Notes: a model not told the origin generated them from the letters alone. A stretch of 23,365 nucleotides of DNA from a virus (IMGVR_UViG_3300048580_000366:1-23365), one strand, 5' to 3'; counted from the first letter of the stretch, positions 12,173 through 19,818 are shown. Program-made: numbers and translations.

Positions 12173-12558
12173 GGCGCCACCTCTTCGCCAAGGCTGCCGG
12201 CCGGGTAAAAGATGATGGCCGGTATAGTGGTTTCGTTTTCTGCCGATTTATCCGGATGACCGTAGCTTTTTGCGCTGGCGATGGCGGCTCTGGCTTCGCT
12301 GACGGCTTCCCGTGTCCCGATGTCGTCGCCGTGGTCGCGCATCCACGCCGACAATTCCTTGCGGCATTTCTCAAGAGCCGCCAGCAGATCGTCGCGCTGC
12401 TTCCGAATATTGGATACGCGCAAATCAGGATCATCGCCCAGAACGGCCCGCACTCGGCCAATGAAATCCTCTTTCGATTCGTGCCGGTAGGTGCAGAGCC
12501 CGGCGATGGCCCGGATCGTCTCGGCCATGGCGTCCGCTTTGTCTTGTAGGGTGGTCAC
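12169..12558 (-). CDS. Phage accessory protein with coiled coil
   Basis: The 129-residue product has a central helix suited to coiled-coil formation ('VSNIRKQRDDLLAALEKCRKELSAWMRDHGD'), preceded by 'TYRHESKEDFIGRVRAVLGDDPDLR' and ended by 'GSLGEEVAP'. Such 'RDDLLAALEKC' segments are common in phage accessory proteins of unknown function. The start is a GTG at 12558 overlapping the previous stop (GTGA), with GAGG 9 nt upstream. The stop overlaps the next start as well. Confidence 0.65.
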   Translation of the reverse strand: MTTLQDKADAMAETIRAIAGLCTYRHESKEDFIGRVRAVLGDDPDLRVSNIRKQRDDLLAALEKCRKELSAWMRDHGDDIGTREAVSEARAAIASAKSYGHPDKSAENETTIPAIIFYPAGSLGEEVAP

Positions 12559-12782
12559 GATACTTTTTCCTCAACAGTGAAATACTTGGTGAATTGACGC
12601 GGCACGGCGCATTCGTAGTAGTCGCCGGCCTTGTCCGGATAAACCCGGTAGTAGCGGGGGTGCGGTCCGGCCGGCTTGACCATTTCGCACCGGTACGACT
12701 CGCCACGCTGGTAGCCTTCAAGCCCGCACTCGCCGCGCGGTTCGTAGTGGCAGACGGCCACCATTTCGGTGATTGCCTCCAT
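12555..12782 (-). CDS. Small phage accessory protein, unknown function
   Basis: The 75-residue product (MEAITEMVAVCHYEPRGECG...) carries three Cys and many Tyr/Arg ('EGYQRGESYRCEMVKPAG', 'RYYRVYPDKAGDYYECAVPRQFTKYF'), suggesting a compact beta-rich fold. It resembles small phage proteins with a KTSC- or SH3-like look but no family is assigned. The ATG at 12782 overlaps the preceding stop by one base (TGATG). A GCAATCAC 8-mer occurs in codons 3-5, probably by chance. Confidence 0.6.
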   Translation of the reverse strand: MEAITEMVAVCHYEPRGECGLEGYQRGESYRCEMVKPAGPHPRYYRVYPDKAGDYYECAVPRQFTKYFTVEEKVS

Positions 12783-12895
12783 CACAGCAGCACCTTGGCC
12801 AGCAGGACGCACCAGCCGAGCGTGACGACGATGCAGCCGACCGCAACAACGGCCAAGGCAGGGCTCTGAATGCACTCTTGAATGATTCCGTTCAT
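12782..12895 (-). CDS. 37-residue membrane microprotein
   Basis: The product (MNGIIQECIQSPALAVVAVG then a hydrophobic run to LLAKVLL) has one transmembrane segment of about 22 residues ('LAVVAVGCIVVTLGWCVLLA'). The ATG at 12895 overlaps the upstream stop (ATGA). Phage membrane microproteins often interfere with host functions or superinfection, but nothing specific is shown here. It is supported by the tight overlaps at both ends. Confidence 0.6.
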   Translation of the reverse strand: MNGIIQECIQSPALAVVAVGCIVVTLGWCVLLAKVLL

Positions 12896-13128
12896 GGCTT
12901 GACTCCGTGGACGTCTCTCATGTGATCGGCGAGGCCGGCTTTCTTCACGCGCTTGCCGCACGTTAGGCAAGCCGTCTTCGCCACGATTTTGGTACGCAGA
13001 TGGCCGCTAGATCCTCCGGGCTTTTTGCAGCTTCCGCAGGTACGCGGATAGCCGACCGCTTCGCCCAGGTAGGCGCCGCATTCCTGGCAGGATTCGCCTT
13101 CGATGATCATGTCGGCGTATTCACCCAT
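12892..13128 (-). CDS. Double zinc-finger phage protein
   Basis: The 78-residue product has two metal-binding modules: a four-Cys ribbon 'CQECGAYLGEAVGYPRTCGSC' (residues about 13-33) and a C2H2-like finger 'CLTCGKRVKKAGLADHMRDVH' near the C-terminus. The first module resembles those of phage proteins with a 'CQxCGxxLGxAVGYPRTC' signature common in proteobacterial phages. It may bind nucleic acid or a host protein. The ATG at 13128 is preferred over an upstream frame start at 13161 because the family begins with 'MGEYADM' and it overlaps the small frame upstream. Confidence 0.72.
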   Translation of the reverse strand: MGEYADMIIEGESCQECGAYLGEAVGYPRTCGSCKKPGGSSGHLRTKIVAKTACLTCGKRVKKAGLADHMRDVHGVKP

Positions 13129-13234
13129 GGCTGGCCTCGTTCTTTCGCTGATACAGAACAAACGCCGAGGCCCACTCGAAGTAGGAAATCTCGGTGACGA
13201 TGTAGGTGTGCGGGGTGATGTAGTCGACGAGCAC
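13121..13234 (-). CDS. Possible 37-residue small gene
   Basis: Starting at a GTG (13234), the frame reads VLVDYITPHTYIVTEISYFEWASAFV and ends 'KNEASHG'. Amino acid use is natural, unlike the competing Arg-rich frames over the same bases. It fills the only gap in the tightly packed operon and overlaps the next gene by 8 nt. The ribosome site is weak, so this is a tentative call. Function unknown. Confidence 0.4.
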   Translation of the reverse strand: MLVDYITPHTYIVTEISYFEWASAFVLYQRKNEASHG

Positions 13235-13236
13235 GA

Positions 13237-13548
13237 TCAGCCGCCATTCGCTTGGGCGATGGCCTGGCGGGCACGCATGATGTACTCGACGGTGGGGCAA
13301 CCGCCTTCACAGGCCGGGTGGTGGTGGCTGTGCAGTTGAGACAGCTCGGCGGTGACGTTCTCCAGGGCGGCGAGAAGGTCCGGGGCGGCAGCGATCAATT
13401 GAGCATTAGCCAACTGCTCGCCATACAACTTCTCACCGTTCTGCCGGAAAGAGATAATCCAGCGCGCACCGCTGGTCAGCAGGCAATAGTCGTTCGCGTC
13501 GCCCTGCGCGTGCCAATTCCAAGGGCCTGGCGTGTGTTTGTTGCCCAT
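13237..13548 (-). CDS. Common phage accessory protein ('HTPGPW' type)
   Basis: The 103-residue product starts 'GNKHTPGPWNW' and contains 'EQLANAQLIAAAPDLLAALENV', the two signatures of a small protein found in very many tailed phages with unknown function. A His-rich segment ('QLHSHHHPACEGGCPTVEY') and a terminal helix follow. GGAG lies 7 nt before the ATG at 13548; the longer upstream frame lacks a ribosome site. It is the second gene of the leftward accessory operon. Confidence 0.75.
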   Translation of the reverse strand: MGNKHTPGPWNWHAQGDANDYCLLTSGARWIISFRQNGEKLYGEQLANAQLIAAAPDLLAALENVTAELSQLHSHHHPACEGGCPTVEYIMRARQAIAQANGG

Positions 13549-13611
13549 GATTCGTCTCCGTAAGCGAGTGGATAGGTGGATGCCCCCAAGCGGAGGCATG
13601 GGCCTAGCTAC

Positions 13612-13878
13612 TCAATTAACGCTGTACTGGCCGGCGAGGAAGTTGCCTTGAAACGTCCAGGGGCGGCCGTGCATGATGTATCCCTGCGTTTCACTGCCGC
13701 CGATACAGACCGAAGGAGCAACCGCGCAATCGCATGGACCATGAGCGGTTATGAGGTGAGCGGCATACGGGCGATGACCTTGAGATTCGCGCGCGTCCTC
13801 GGTAACTTCAAATTCGGCGCCATACCAATGAACGATGTCGCCCTTCTTGAATTCGTGAATGAACTTTTGACTTGACAT
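13612..13878 (-). CDS. First gene of the leftward accessory operon, unknown function
   Basis: The 88-residue product (MSSQKFIHEFKKGDIVHWYG...) begins with a beta-barrel-like 'FKKGDIVHWYGAEFEVTEDAR' and continues 'HLITAHGPCDCAVAPSVCIGG', with three Cys, and 'HGRPWTFQGN'. It resembles phage proteins with a small SH3-like start but I cannot name it. GGAG lies 6 nt before the ATG at 13878. It is the first gene downstream of the promoter at 13923-13950. Confidence 0.65.
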   Translation of the reverse strand: MSSQKFIHEFKKGDIVHWYGAEFEVTEDARESQGHRPYAAHLITAHGPCDCAVAPSVCIGGSETQGYIMHGRPWTFQGNFLAGQYSVN

Positions 13879-13900
13879 TTTGCACTCCGATGTAAAATGG

Positions 13901-13930
13901 TTGATGTTCAGTAAGCAATCACAGTATAGC
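13901..13930 (+). promoter_or_regulatory. Possible weak promoter for the packaging module
   Basis: TTGATG (13901-13906) and TATAGC (13925-13930) are separated by 18 bp, with the GCAATCAC motif inside the spacer. It is weaker than the leftward promoter on the other strand, with which it overlaps. Late phage genes may need an activator or antiterminator, so this is a tentative call. Confidence 0.35.
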
Positions 13931-13950
13931 AAACGGGTAAATTATGGCAA
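13915..13950 (-). promoter_or_regulatory. Promoter of the leftward accessory operon with operator motif
   Basis: On the minus strand TTGCCA (plus 13945-13950) and TATACT (plus 13923-13928) are separated by 16 bp, each one base from consensus. The 8-mer GCAATCAC (13915-13922) directly follows the -10 box, at the start site. The -35 box overlaps the start codon of the rightward gene at 13944. The transcript would run through the accessory genes and into the cassette array. Confidence 0.7.
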
Positions 13951-14120
13951 GCGAATCTTGTGCAGCAAACGGAGAGCGGCAGGAGGTGTTGGCGATGTTC
14001 CGCTCGGGGAAGTCGAAGGCAGACATCGGCCGCGAACTCGGCAAGGACAAAAAGGCCGTGGGGAAGATCATCGCCCAGGCGATGCGCGCCAAGGAGGGTG
14101 CCCGTGGCTCTGCTCGATAA
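13944..14120 (+). CDS. Small HTH protein at the start of the packaging module
   Basis: The 58-residue product (MASESCAANGERQEVLAMFR...) contains a helix-turn-helix of the resolvase or terminase type, 'GKSKADIGRELGKDKKAVGKIIAQ' (about residues 22-45). It could be a late regulator or a DNA-recognition helper of the terminase. The start codon lies in the leftward promoter's -35 box, so binding of RNA polymerase or a repressor there would affect both directions. No strong ribosome site is seen. Confidence 0.6.
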   Translation: MASESCAANGERQEVLAMFRSGKSKADIGRELGKDKKAVGKIIAQAMRAKEGARGSAR

Positions 14121-14394
14121 GGCGAAAGCCGCCGGCCTGTTCCTGTGGGATTTCCTGATCCCGCAATTCATCACCGAGGATGTCGCGCTGCGCTATGTCG
14201 GCGACGACTTCACGGCCACATGGTCGGAGTGGGACGACTACGAGATTGCCTGTTCGCTGACGGATGTGGAGCCGGGCGAGTATTTCGACGGGATTGCCGA
14301 GGTCGATTGCTTTACCTGGCTCGGGATTGGCTTCGCGTACCGGCTCGGGAACTTCCGGGCGTTCGTGAATCCACATGGAGTTCGCCGTGGTTGA
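14104..14394 (+). CDS. Small phage protein before the terminase, unknown function
   Basis: The 96-residue product starts with GTG (reading as M-A-L-L-D-K-A-K-A), with AAGGAGG 6 nt upstream, the strongest ribosome site in this area. It overlaps the preceding gene by 17 nt. The sequence is acidic and aromatic ('GDDFTATWSEWDDYEIACSL', 'EPGEYFDGIAEVDCFTWLGIGF'), perhaps a compact beta fold. I do not recognise a family; the upstream extension of the frame is not coding. Confidence 0.6.
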   Translation: MALLDKAKAAGLFLWDFLIPQFITEDVALRYVGDDFTATWSEWDDYEIACSLTDVEPGEYFDGIAEVDCFTWLGIGFAYRLGNFRAFVNPHGVRRG

Positions 14395-15043
14395 GAAAGC
14401 GAAGCGCCCGCCCGTCGATTGGGAAGCGGTAGAGCGCGAGTATCGCGCAGGGATTCGCAGCCTCCGCGATATTGGTGGCGAGTTCGGATGCACTGAGACG
14501 GCAATCCGCAAGCGCGCCAAGCGCGACGAATGGGAGCGCGATGTCTCGGCGAAGGTAAAAGCGAAGGCCGATTCGCTGGTTCGCAAAATGGAGGTTCGCA
14601 AAGAAGTTCGCAGCGAAACCGCTATTTCAGAGCGCGAACAGATCAATGTCAGTGCGCAGATGATGGCCGACCGGGTTATCAATCAGCGCGAAGACATCCG
14701 ACGCGCTCGTTCCATGGTGCAGCGCCTGTGGGAATTGGTGGATGCCGAGCTTGATCATCCTGATGAGCTGAAGCAGTTGGGCGCGATGCTGGCAGCACCG
14801 GATGAGTTCGGCAATGACAAGCTGAACGATATGTACTTCGCGGCGATTGGTCTTCCGCAGCAGATCAAGAATGCGAAGCTGCTGGCCGATGCGCTGAAGG
14901 TGTTGATCGAGCTTGAGCGCAAGGTGTTGCGCATTGATGAGCAGAAGCCGGTTGAGGTTAATCCGCTGGCTGAGTTGCTGAAGGCCGTGAGCGGTTCGGC
15001 TCTGCCGATTGCCAAGCACGTCGATGATGGCGACGACGAATAA
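14375..15043 (+). CDS. terS: Terminase small subunit-like protein
   Basis: The 222-residue product has an N-terminal HTH ('VDWEAVEREYRAGIRSLRDIGGEFGCTETAIRKRAKRDEWERD', about residues 14-56) of the sort that recognises the packaging site, followed by a long helical oligomerisation region and a C-terminal 'ALKVLIELERKVLRIDEQKPVEVNPLAELL' segment. Small subunits form rings that bind pac DNA and pass it to the large subunit. It lies directly before the large terminase gene, with which it overlaps by about 20 nt, and that context makes the call firm. Confidence 0.82.
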   Translation: MEFAVVEKAKRPPVDWEAVEREYRAGIRSLRDIGGEFGCTETAIRKRAKRDEWERDVSAKVKAKADSLVRKMEVRKEVRSETAISEREQINVSAQMMADRVINQREDIRRARSMVQRLWELVDAELDHPDELKQLGAMLAAPDEFGNDKLNDMYFAAIGLPQQIKNAKLLADALKVLIELERKVLRIDEQKPVEVNPLAELLKAVSGSALPIAKHVDDGDDE

Positions 15044-16592
15044 CCTGTTCGTTCCGAAGACTCCCGATGAAGCGGAGCTTCTGCGCAACCTGGCTGATCC
15101 GATGTGGCGCCTGTGTTCTGGTGCGCTCTACAAGATCATGGTCAAGTCGGATGATGGCTCTGGCTCGGTCATTCCGTTCGTGCCGAACCGTGCGCAACGT
15201 CGGCTGATCAAACGGCTGTGGCATCGCAATCTGATCCTGAAGGCCCGCCAGCTTGGCTTCACGACGCTGATAGCCATCATGTGGCTGGATCACGCGCTGT
15301 TCAATGATGACCAGCGTTGCGGGATCATCGCCCAGGACCGCGAGGCCGCCGAGGTGATCTTCCGCGACAAGGTGAAGCTGGCCTATGAGCGTTTGCCGCA
15401 GATCCTGCGCGATGCAATGCCGCTGGCTACCGAGAACAAGAGCGAATTGCTGTTCGGCCACAACAACAGTTCGATCCGTGTGGCCACGTCGATGCGCTCC
15501 GGCACGATTCACCGACTGCATGTGTCGGAGTTCGGGAAGATTGGCGCGAAGTTTCCGGACAAGGCCAACGAGGTTGTCACCGGCTCGCTGCCTGCCGTGC
15601 CGCTGGATGGCATTGCCATCATTGAATCGACCGCCGAGGGCCAGGATGGCGAGTTCTATTCGATGTGCCAGCGCGCCATGGCGTTGGCAGAGAAGGGCGA
15701 AGACCTTTCGCAGCGCGATTATCGCTTCCATTTCTATCCGTGGTGGCAGGAGCCTGGCTATCGGATGAGCGGCGCCGGCGTTGTGATCACCGAGAAGGAC
15801 CGCGAGTATTTCGGGATCATCGAGGCCGCCATGAATTGCGTGCTGGATGATGAGCAGCGCAATTGGTACGTCGCCACCCGCGATGCCGATTTCTCGGGCG
15901 ACCCCGAGAAAATGTGGCAGGAATACCCAAGCACCCCAAAGGAAGCATTCCAGCAGTCGACCGAAGGGACGTATTACGCCACGCAGCTTGCAACTGCGCG
16001 CAAGAGTGGCCGCATCGGATTGTTCCCGCACGCCGAAGGTATCCCGGTGAATACCTTTTGGGACATCGGCAACTCTGACGGCACGGCCATCTGGTTTCAC
16101 CAGCGGATTGGTGCCGAGAACCGATTTATCAAGTTCGTCGAGGGCTGGGGAGAGCCGTATAGCTTCTTCATCAACCAGATGCAGGCCATGGGCTATGTGT
16201 GGGGGTCGCACTACCTGCCGCATGACGGCGATCACAAGCGCCAGCAGGGCGACAAGGTTCAGTCGCCTATCGACATGCTTAGGAAGTTCCAGATTGGCGG
16301 CAAGTGGCTGATCGTGCCGCGTGTCGAGGATGTGAATCACGGCATCCAGTCTTTGCGCAGCGTGTTCTCGCAATGCACGTTCGACGAATCCGGATGCAAG
16401 GAAGGCTTGGCGCACGTTGCGCAATACCGCAAGGAGTGGAATTCCAGGCTTGGCACATGGAGTGATCGGCCGCGCCACGATATTCATTCAGAAGCTGCCG
16501 ACGCCCTTCGTCAGTTCGCGCAGGGGTTTAACCCAAAACCAGTCATCGAACAAACCAGCCGCAGACGTGAAGCGCCAGATTGGCGAACATAA
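15024..16592 (+). CDS. terL: Terminase large subunit (ATPase/nuclease)
   Basis: The 522-residue product is the DNA-packaging motor. Near residue 75 the Walker A-like 'ARQLGFTT' follows 'NRAQRRLIKRLWHRNLILK'. The DExx-like 'LHVSEFGKI' and the coupling-type 'IESTAEGQ' come next. The C-terminal nuclease half has 'NTFWDIGNSDGTAIWF', 'HYLPHDGDH' and 'HSEAADALR', which supply the acidic metal-binding residues. Family members pump DNA into proheads and cut it. The tracked frame begins with a TTG at 15009; the ATG at 15024 (or 15027) is more likely, although no strong ribosome site is seen. Confidence 0.92.
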   Translation: MMATTNNLFVPKTPDEAELLRNLADPMWRLCSGALYKIMVKSDDGSGSVIPFVPNRAQRRLIKRLWHRNLILKARQLGFTTLIAIMWLDHALFNDDQRCGIIAQDREAAEVIFRDKVKLAYERLPQILRDAMPLATENKSELLFGHNNSSIRVATSMRSGTIHRLHVSEFGKIGAKFPDKANEVVTGSLPAVPLDGIAIIESTAEGQDGEFYSMCQRAMALAEKGEDLSQRDYRFHFYPWWQEPGYRMSGAGVVITEKDREYFGIIEAAMNCVLDDEQRNWYVATRDADFSGDPEKMWQEYPSTPKEAFQQSTEGTYYATQLATARKSGRIGLFPHAEGIPVNTFWDIGNSDGTAIWFHQRIGAENRFIKFVEGWGEPYSFFINQMQAMGYVWGSHYLPHDGDHKRQQGDKVQSPIDMLRKFQIGGKWLIVPRVEDVNHGIQSLRSVFSQCTFDESGCKEGLAHVAQYRKEWNSRLGTWSDRPRHDIHSEAADALRQFAQGFNPKPVIEQTSRRREAPDWRT

Positions 16593-16603
16593 GGAGCAAT
16601 ACC

Positions 16604-18922
16604 ATGAATCCAATGACCGCCGGGATGGCAGGCCAGGAGTACGAGAACCGCGCTGAAGAGAAGCTGGAAGGCGAGGAAAGCCAAGGGCTTGATCTGCTGA
16701 CCTTCACGCAATGGGTGACGGAATGCGAGCAGCAGCCGGCCTGGCGCGTCAAGGCTGACCGTGAATGCGACTACTACGACGGCAATCAACTGGATTCCGA
16801 GGTAATGCGCCGGGCTCGGGAGCGTGGCTTACCTCCGGCCATCGAGCCGTTGATCGGGCCGACCATCGATTCCGTTCTTGGCATGGAAGCCAAGACGCGC
16901 ACCGATTGGCGCGTGATCCCTGATGGCGACAAAAAGAACGACGACGTTGCCGAGGCACTGAACTATCGGCTGAACCAGGCCGAGCGCCATTCCAAGGCCG
17001 ACGCCGCATGCTCGGCAGCCTACGCCGGACAGATCAAGGTAGGGCTTGATTGGGTTGAGGTGGCGCGCAACCAGAACCCGTTCGAGTATCCCTACACTTG
17101 CAACGAGATCCACCGTAACGAAATCTGGTACGACTGGCTGGCCAAGCCGGATATGAGCGATGCGCGCTATCTGATCCGCCGCAAGTGGATGGAGCGCGAC
17201 AAGGCGGCGCTGATGTTCAAGGACAAGGCCGAACTGATCGAGCATTCCGGTTCTGGCTGGACGCAGTTCGACCCGGGCATGCTGGGCATGGATGGCGGGA
17301 AGATGACCGACCTGGCCAGTTCGTGGATCGATGAGCGCGGCTGGTCGATTGAAGAACAGCAATGGCGCGATGCCCACAACAAACGCGTCTGCCTGTTTGA
17401 AGTCTGGTATCGGAAGTGGGAGAGCGTGACGGTCATCACGGCGCCCGATGGCCGCGTGGTTGAGTATGACCCGACCAGCATCATGCACGACCAGGCGATT
17501 GCGCTGGGCATGGTCAAGGTATCGCAGGTCATCATGGGCAAGGTCCGGCTGGCCTGGTACATGGGGCCGCACCGACTGAGCGACAAGCCGAGCCCGTACA
17601 AGCACAACAAATTCCCCTATGTGCCGTTCTGGGGCAAGCGCGAAGACCGTACCGGCGTGCCGTATGGCCTGATTCGCGGCATGATCTACCTGCAAGACGA
17701 GGTGAACGCCCGTATTGCCCGGATGCAATGGGGCTTGGCCGCCACGCGCACGACGCGCACCGAAGGCGCCGTGAAGGATAGCGATGCTGTCTTCCGCGAC
17801 GAAGTTGGGCGGCCCGACGCCGACATCATTCTGGATGCGGAGCATATGAGCCAAGCGGGCGCGACGTTCAAGGTCGAGCGCGACTTCGAGCTGAACCGCC
17901 AGCAGTATGACCGCCTGGTTGATGCACGCGAGGGGATCAAGCGCACTGGCGGCATCAACGATGCTTTCATGGGCTCGGCGCAGGGCAATTCAGGCGTGGC
18001 CAATGCCGGTTTGCTGGAGCAGAGCAACCAGATGCTGGCCGACATCAACGACAACTTCAAGGATTCCCGGCAGGCCGTGGGCGATCTGCTGCTGTCGCTG
18101 ATCATCGAGGACATGATTGGCAAGCGGGAAACGGTGTTCATCGACGGCCAGGCGCTGAAGGATGACCGAATCGTTGAATTGAATGTGCCGATGGTCGACG
18201 AGGCAACCGGCGTTCGCTACCTCGACAACAACGTTGAGCGCACAAAACTGAAGGTGACGCTGGCCGACGTGCCGAGTACGCCGAACTTCCGGACGCAGCA
18301 ACTGGCCGCAATGAGCGAGGCGTTCAAGTCGGCGCCACCGGAATACCAGAAGGTGATGATGCCGCACTTGTTCAGCCTGATGGATGTTCCGAACAAGCAG
18401 GACATCGTGAAGGCGATCAAGGCACTTGGCAACGCGCCGACGCCCGAGCAGATCCAGCAGCAGATCGAGGATGCGGTTGCCCAGGCGCTGCTGAAGGCGA
18501 ACATCGACCTGAAGAACCGCGAACTGGATATGAAGGCACCGCTGATCGAGGCGCAGACCAAGAAGACCAAGGCCGAGTCGGTCAACAAGAACGTCGAGGC
18601 GCAGTTCGGCGCGATCCAGACCGCCCAGACGATCACGGCCATTCCGCAGACGGCGCCGCTGGCCGACATCCTGTTGCAGTCTGACGGCTTCGAGGACGCC
18701 AACGGCGGCACGATCATGCCGGCCGCCCCGGTTCCTGTGGCTGGCGCCATGCCCGCCATGGAAGGGCGCCCGGTGCAACTGGACCCGACGCAAGTTCAGG
18801 CGATCCAACGCGAGAACCCGAGAACGTCGCGGCAAGCGCTCGGCATTCGCCGCAATACCAATCCGCTGACCCCGCTCAATCCGGCCACCGGCATTGATGC
18901 GGGGATCGAAGGCGGCCAATGA
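16604..18922 (+). CDS. P22-type portal protein
   Basis: The 772-residue product matches the P22-like portal family in length (P22 gp1 is 725) and in segments such as 'RECDYYDGNQLDSEVMRRARERGLPPAIEPLIGPTIDSVLGMEAK', 'CNEIHRNEIWYDWLA', 'FPYVPFWGKREDRTGVPYGLIRGM' and 'GVANAGLLEQSNQML'. It forms the dodecameric ring through which DNA enters the head. A C-terminal helical barrel is indicated by the Gln/Ala/Lys-rich 600s. AAGGAG lies 7 nt before the ATG at 16604; the upstream TTG at 16580 is not favoured. It overlaps nothing and follows terL by 11 bp. Confidence 0.9.
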   Translation: MNPMTAGMAGQEYENRAEEKLEGEESQGLDLLTFTQWVTECEQQPAWRVKADRECDYYDGNQLDSEVMRRARERGLPPAIEPLIGPTIDSVLGMEAKTRTDWRVIPDGDKKNDDVAEALNYRLNQAERHSKADAACSAAYAGQIKVGLDWVEVARNQNPFEYPYTCNEIHRNEIWYDWLAKPDMSDARYLIRRKWMERDKAALMFKDKAELIEHSGSGWTQFDPGMLGMDGGKMTDLASSWIDERGWSIEEQQWRDAHNKRVCLFEVWYRKWESVTVITAPDGRVVEYDPTSIMHDQAIALGMVKVSQVIMGKVRLAWYMGPHRLSDKPSPYKHNKFPYVPFWGKREDRTGVPYGLIRGMIYLQDEVNARIARMQWGLAATRTTRTEGAVKDSDAVFRDEVGRPDADIILDAEHMSQAGATFKVERDFELNRQQYDRLVDAREGIKRTGGINDAFMGSAQGNSGVANAGLLEQSNQMLADINDNFKDSRQAVGDLLLSLIIEDMIGKRETVFIDGQALKDDRIVELNVPMVDEATGVRYLDNNVERTKLKVTLADVPSTPNFRTQQLAAMSEAFKSAPPEYQKVMMPHLFSLMDVPNKQDIVKAIKALGNAPTPEQIQQQIEDAVAQALLKANIDLKNRELDMKAPLIEAQTKKTKAESVNKNVEAQFGAIQTAQTITAIPQTAPLADILLQSDGFEDANGGTIMPAAPVPVAGAMPAMEGRPVQLDPTQVQAIQRENPRTSRQALGIRRNTNPLTPLNPATGIDAGIEGGQ

Positions 18923-18959
18923 TTTTTCAACCAGCAGCACAACATCGGAGTAAATCCAA

Positions 18960-19286
18960 ATGACTGACCAAGCAATCGAACAGGAAATCCAGGCCAAAGG
19001 TCTGACGGCGCCGCGCATAAAGCCGTCTGACATCGAGGCGAACATCGTTGATACGGAAATCGTCAAGCACGTTTCCAAGACAGGGCAGGTTCTGCGCTGG
19101 GCTATTCTGACTACGCGCAATGGCTTCGCTGTTGTCGGGAAGCCGTCCTGTTCAGTATCGAGCGCGAACGACAATGCCGAGATCGGCGAGGAGGTGGCCA
19201 TCGGCAACTCCAAGGACGAACTGTGGCCGCTGATGGGCTACGAACTGCGCAGCGCCATTCACGCAGCCGAAGAGGCTTGCCGATGA
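18960..19286 (+). CDS. Gp49-family phage protein
   Basis: The 108-residue product carries the Gp49-type block 'DTEIVKHVSKTGQVLRWAILTTRNGFAVVGKPSCSVS', ending 'AEIGEEVAIGNSKDELWPLMGYEL', which covers most of the protein. Proteins of this family are frequent in phage head or early regions; their function is unknown. GGAG lies 9 nt before the ATG. The stop overlaps the next start by 4 nt, coupling it to the DUF2829 protein. Confidence 0.82.
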   Translation: MTDQAIEQEIQAKGLTAPRIKPSDIEANIVDTEIVKHVSKTGQVLRWAILTTRNGFAVVGKPSCSVSSANDNAEIGEEVAIGNSKDELWPLMGYELRSAIHAAEEACR

Positions 19287-19798
19287 TGCGCTATATCGGT
19301 GTAAAGCTGATCAACGCTACGGCGATGACCCGCGAGGAGTACAACGAACTGCGCGACTGGAAAGTGCCGGCCGACGAGAATCCGGATGATGAAGGCTATC
19401 TGGTCGAGTACGTTGATGGTGGCAAGCCGAACCATCCGGATTTCGCCGGCTACATCAGTTGGTCGCCGAAGGATGTCTTCGAGCGCGCCTACCGCCCGGT
19501 GCAGAACATGACCTTTGGCATGGCCATCGAGGCGCTGAAGTCCGGCAAGAAGGTTGCGCGCATCGGCTGGAACGGCAAAGGCATGTGGCTGTCGCTGTCC
19601 GGCCATGGCGGCGGAAGCCTGGTTCATTGGTCCGATTTCTGGTCGACGAACAACGCCAATTTCGCCGCCGCCCAGGAAGAACAGAGCGCGATCGTGCTGC
19701 CGTGCATCACCATGAAGACGGCAGACGACAAGATCCTGATGGGCTGGCTGGCATCGCAGACCGACATGCTGGCCGAGGATTGGTGCGTCGTTGAATAA
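19283..19798 (+). CDS. DUF2829 (Tad2-like) protein with N-terminal extension, anti-Thoeris candidate
   Basis: The 171-residue product has two parts. Residues 1-70 ('RYIGVKLINATAMTREEYNELRDWKVPADENPDDEGYLVEYVDG', 'YISWSPKDVFERAYR') form a domain seen in many phage proteins. Residues 72-171 are DUF2829: 'MTFGMAIEALKSGKKVARIGWNGKGMWLSLSG' and 'LMGWLASQTDMLAEDWCVVE'. DUF2829 includes Tad2, a sponge for the gcADPR-type signal of Thoeris defence. The start at 19283 overlaps the previous stop (ATGA). The anti-defence role is inferred from the family, as not every member need bind nucleotides. Confidence 0.82.
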   Translation: MMRYIGVKLINATAMTREEYNELRDWKVPADENPDDEGYLVEYVDGGKPNHPDFAGYISWSPKDVFERAYRPVQNMTFGMAIEALKSGKKVARIGWNGKGMWLSLSGHGGGSLVHWSDFWSTNNANFAAAQEEQSAIVLPCITMKTADDKILMGWLASQTDMLAEDWCVVE

Positions 19799-19818
19799 AA
19801 AGACGTTTGACTTTTTTC

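Noticed and set aside
12769-12776. A further GTGATTGC (GCAATCAC on the minus strand) as an operator
   Set aside because: It lies in codons 3-5 of a small gene without promoter features or dyad, so it is probably chance.
14958-16487. Minus-strand open frame of 509 codons under the large terminase
   Set aside because: It is antisense to a clear terminase gene, rich in Arg/His/Leu as typical of GC-driven shadow frames.
16829-19213. Two long minus-strand open frames (341 and 407 codons) under the portal gene
   Set aside because: Both are shadows of the portal and Gp49-type genes; no ribosome sites or family features.
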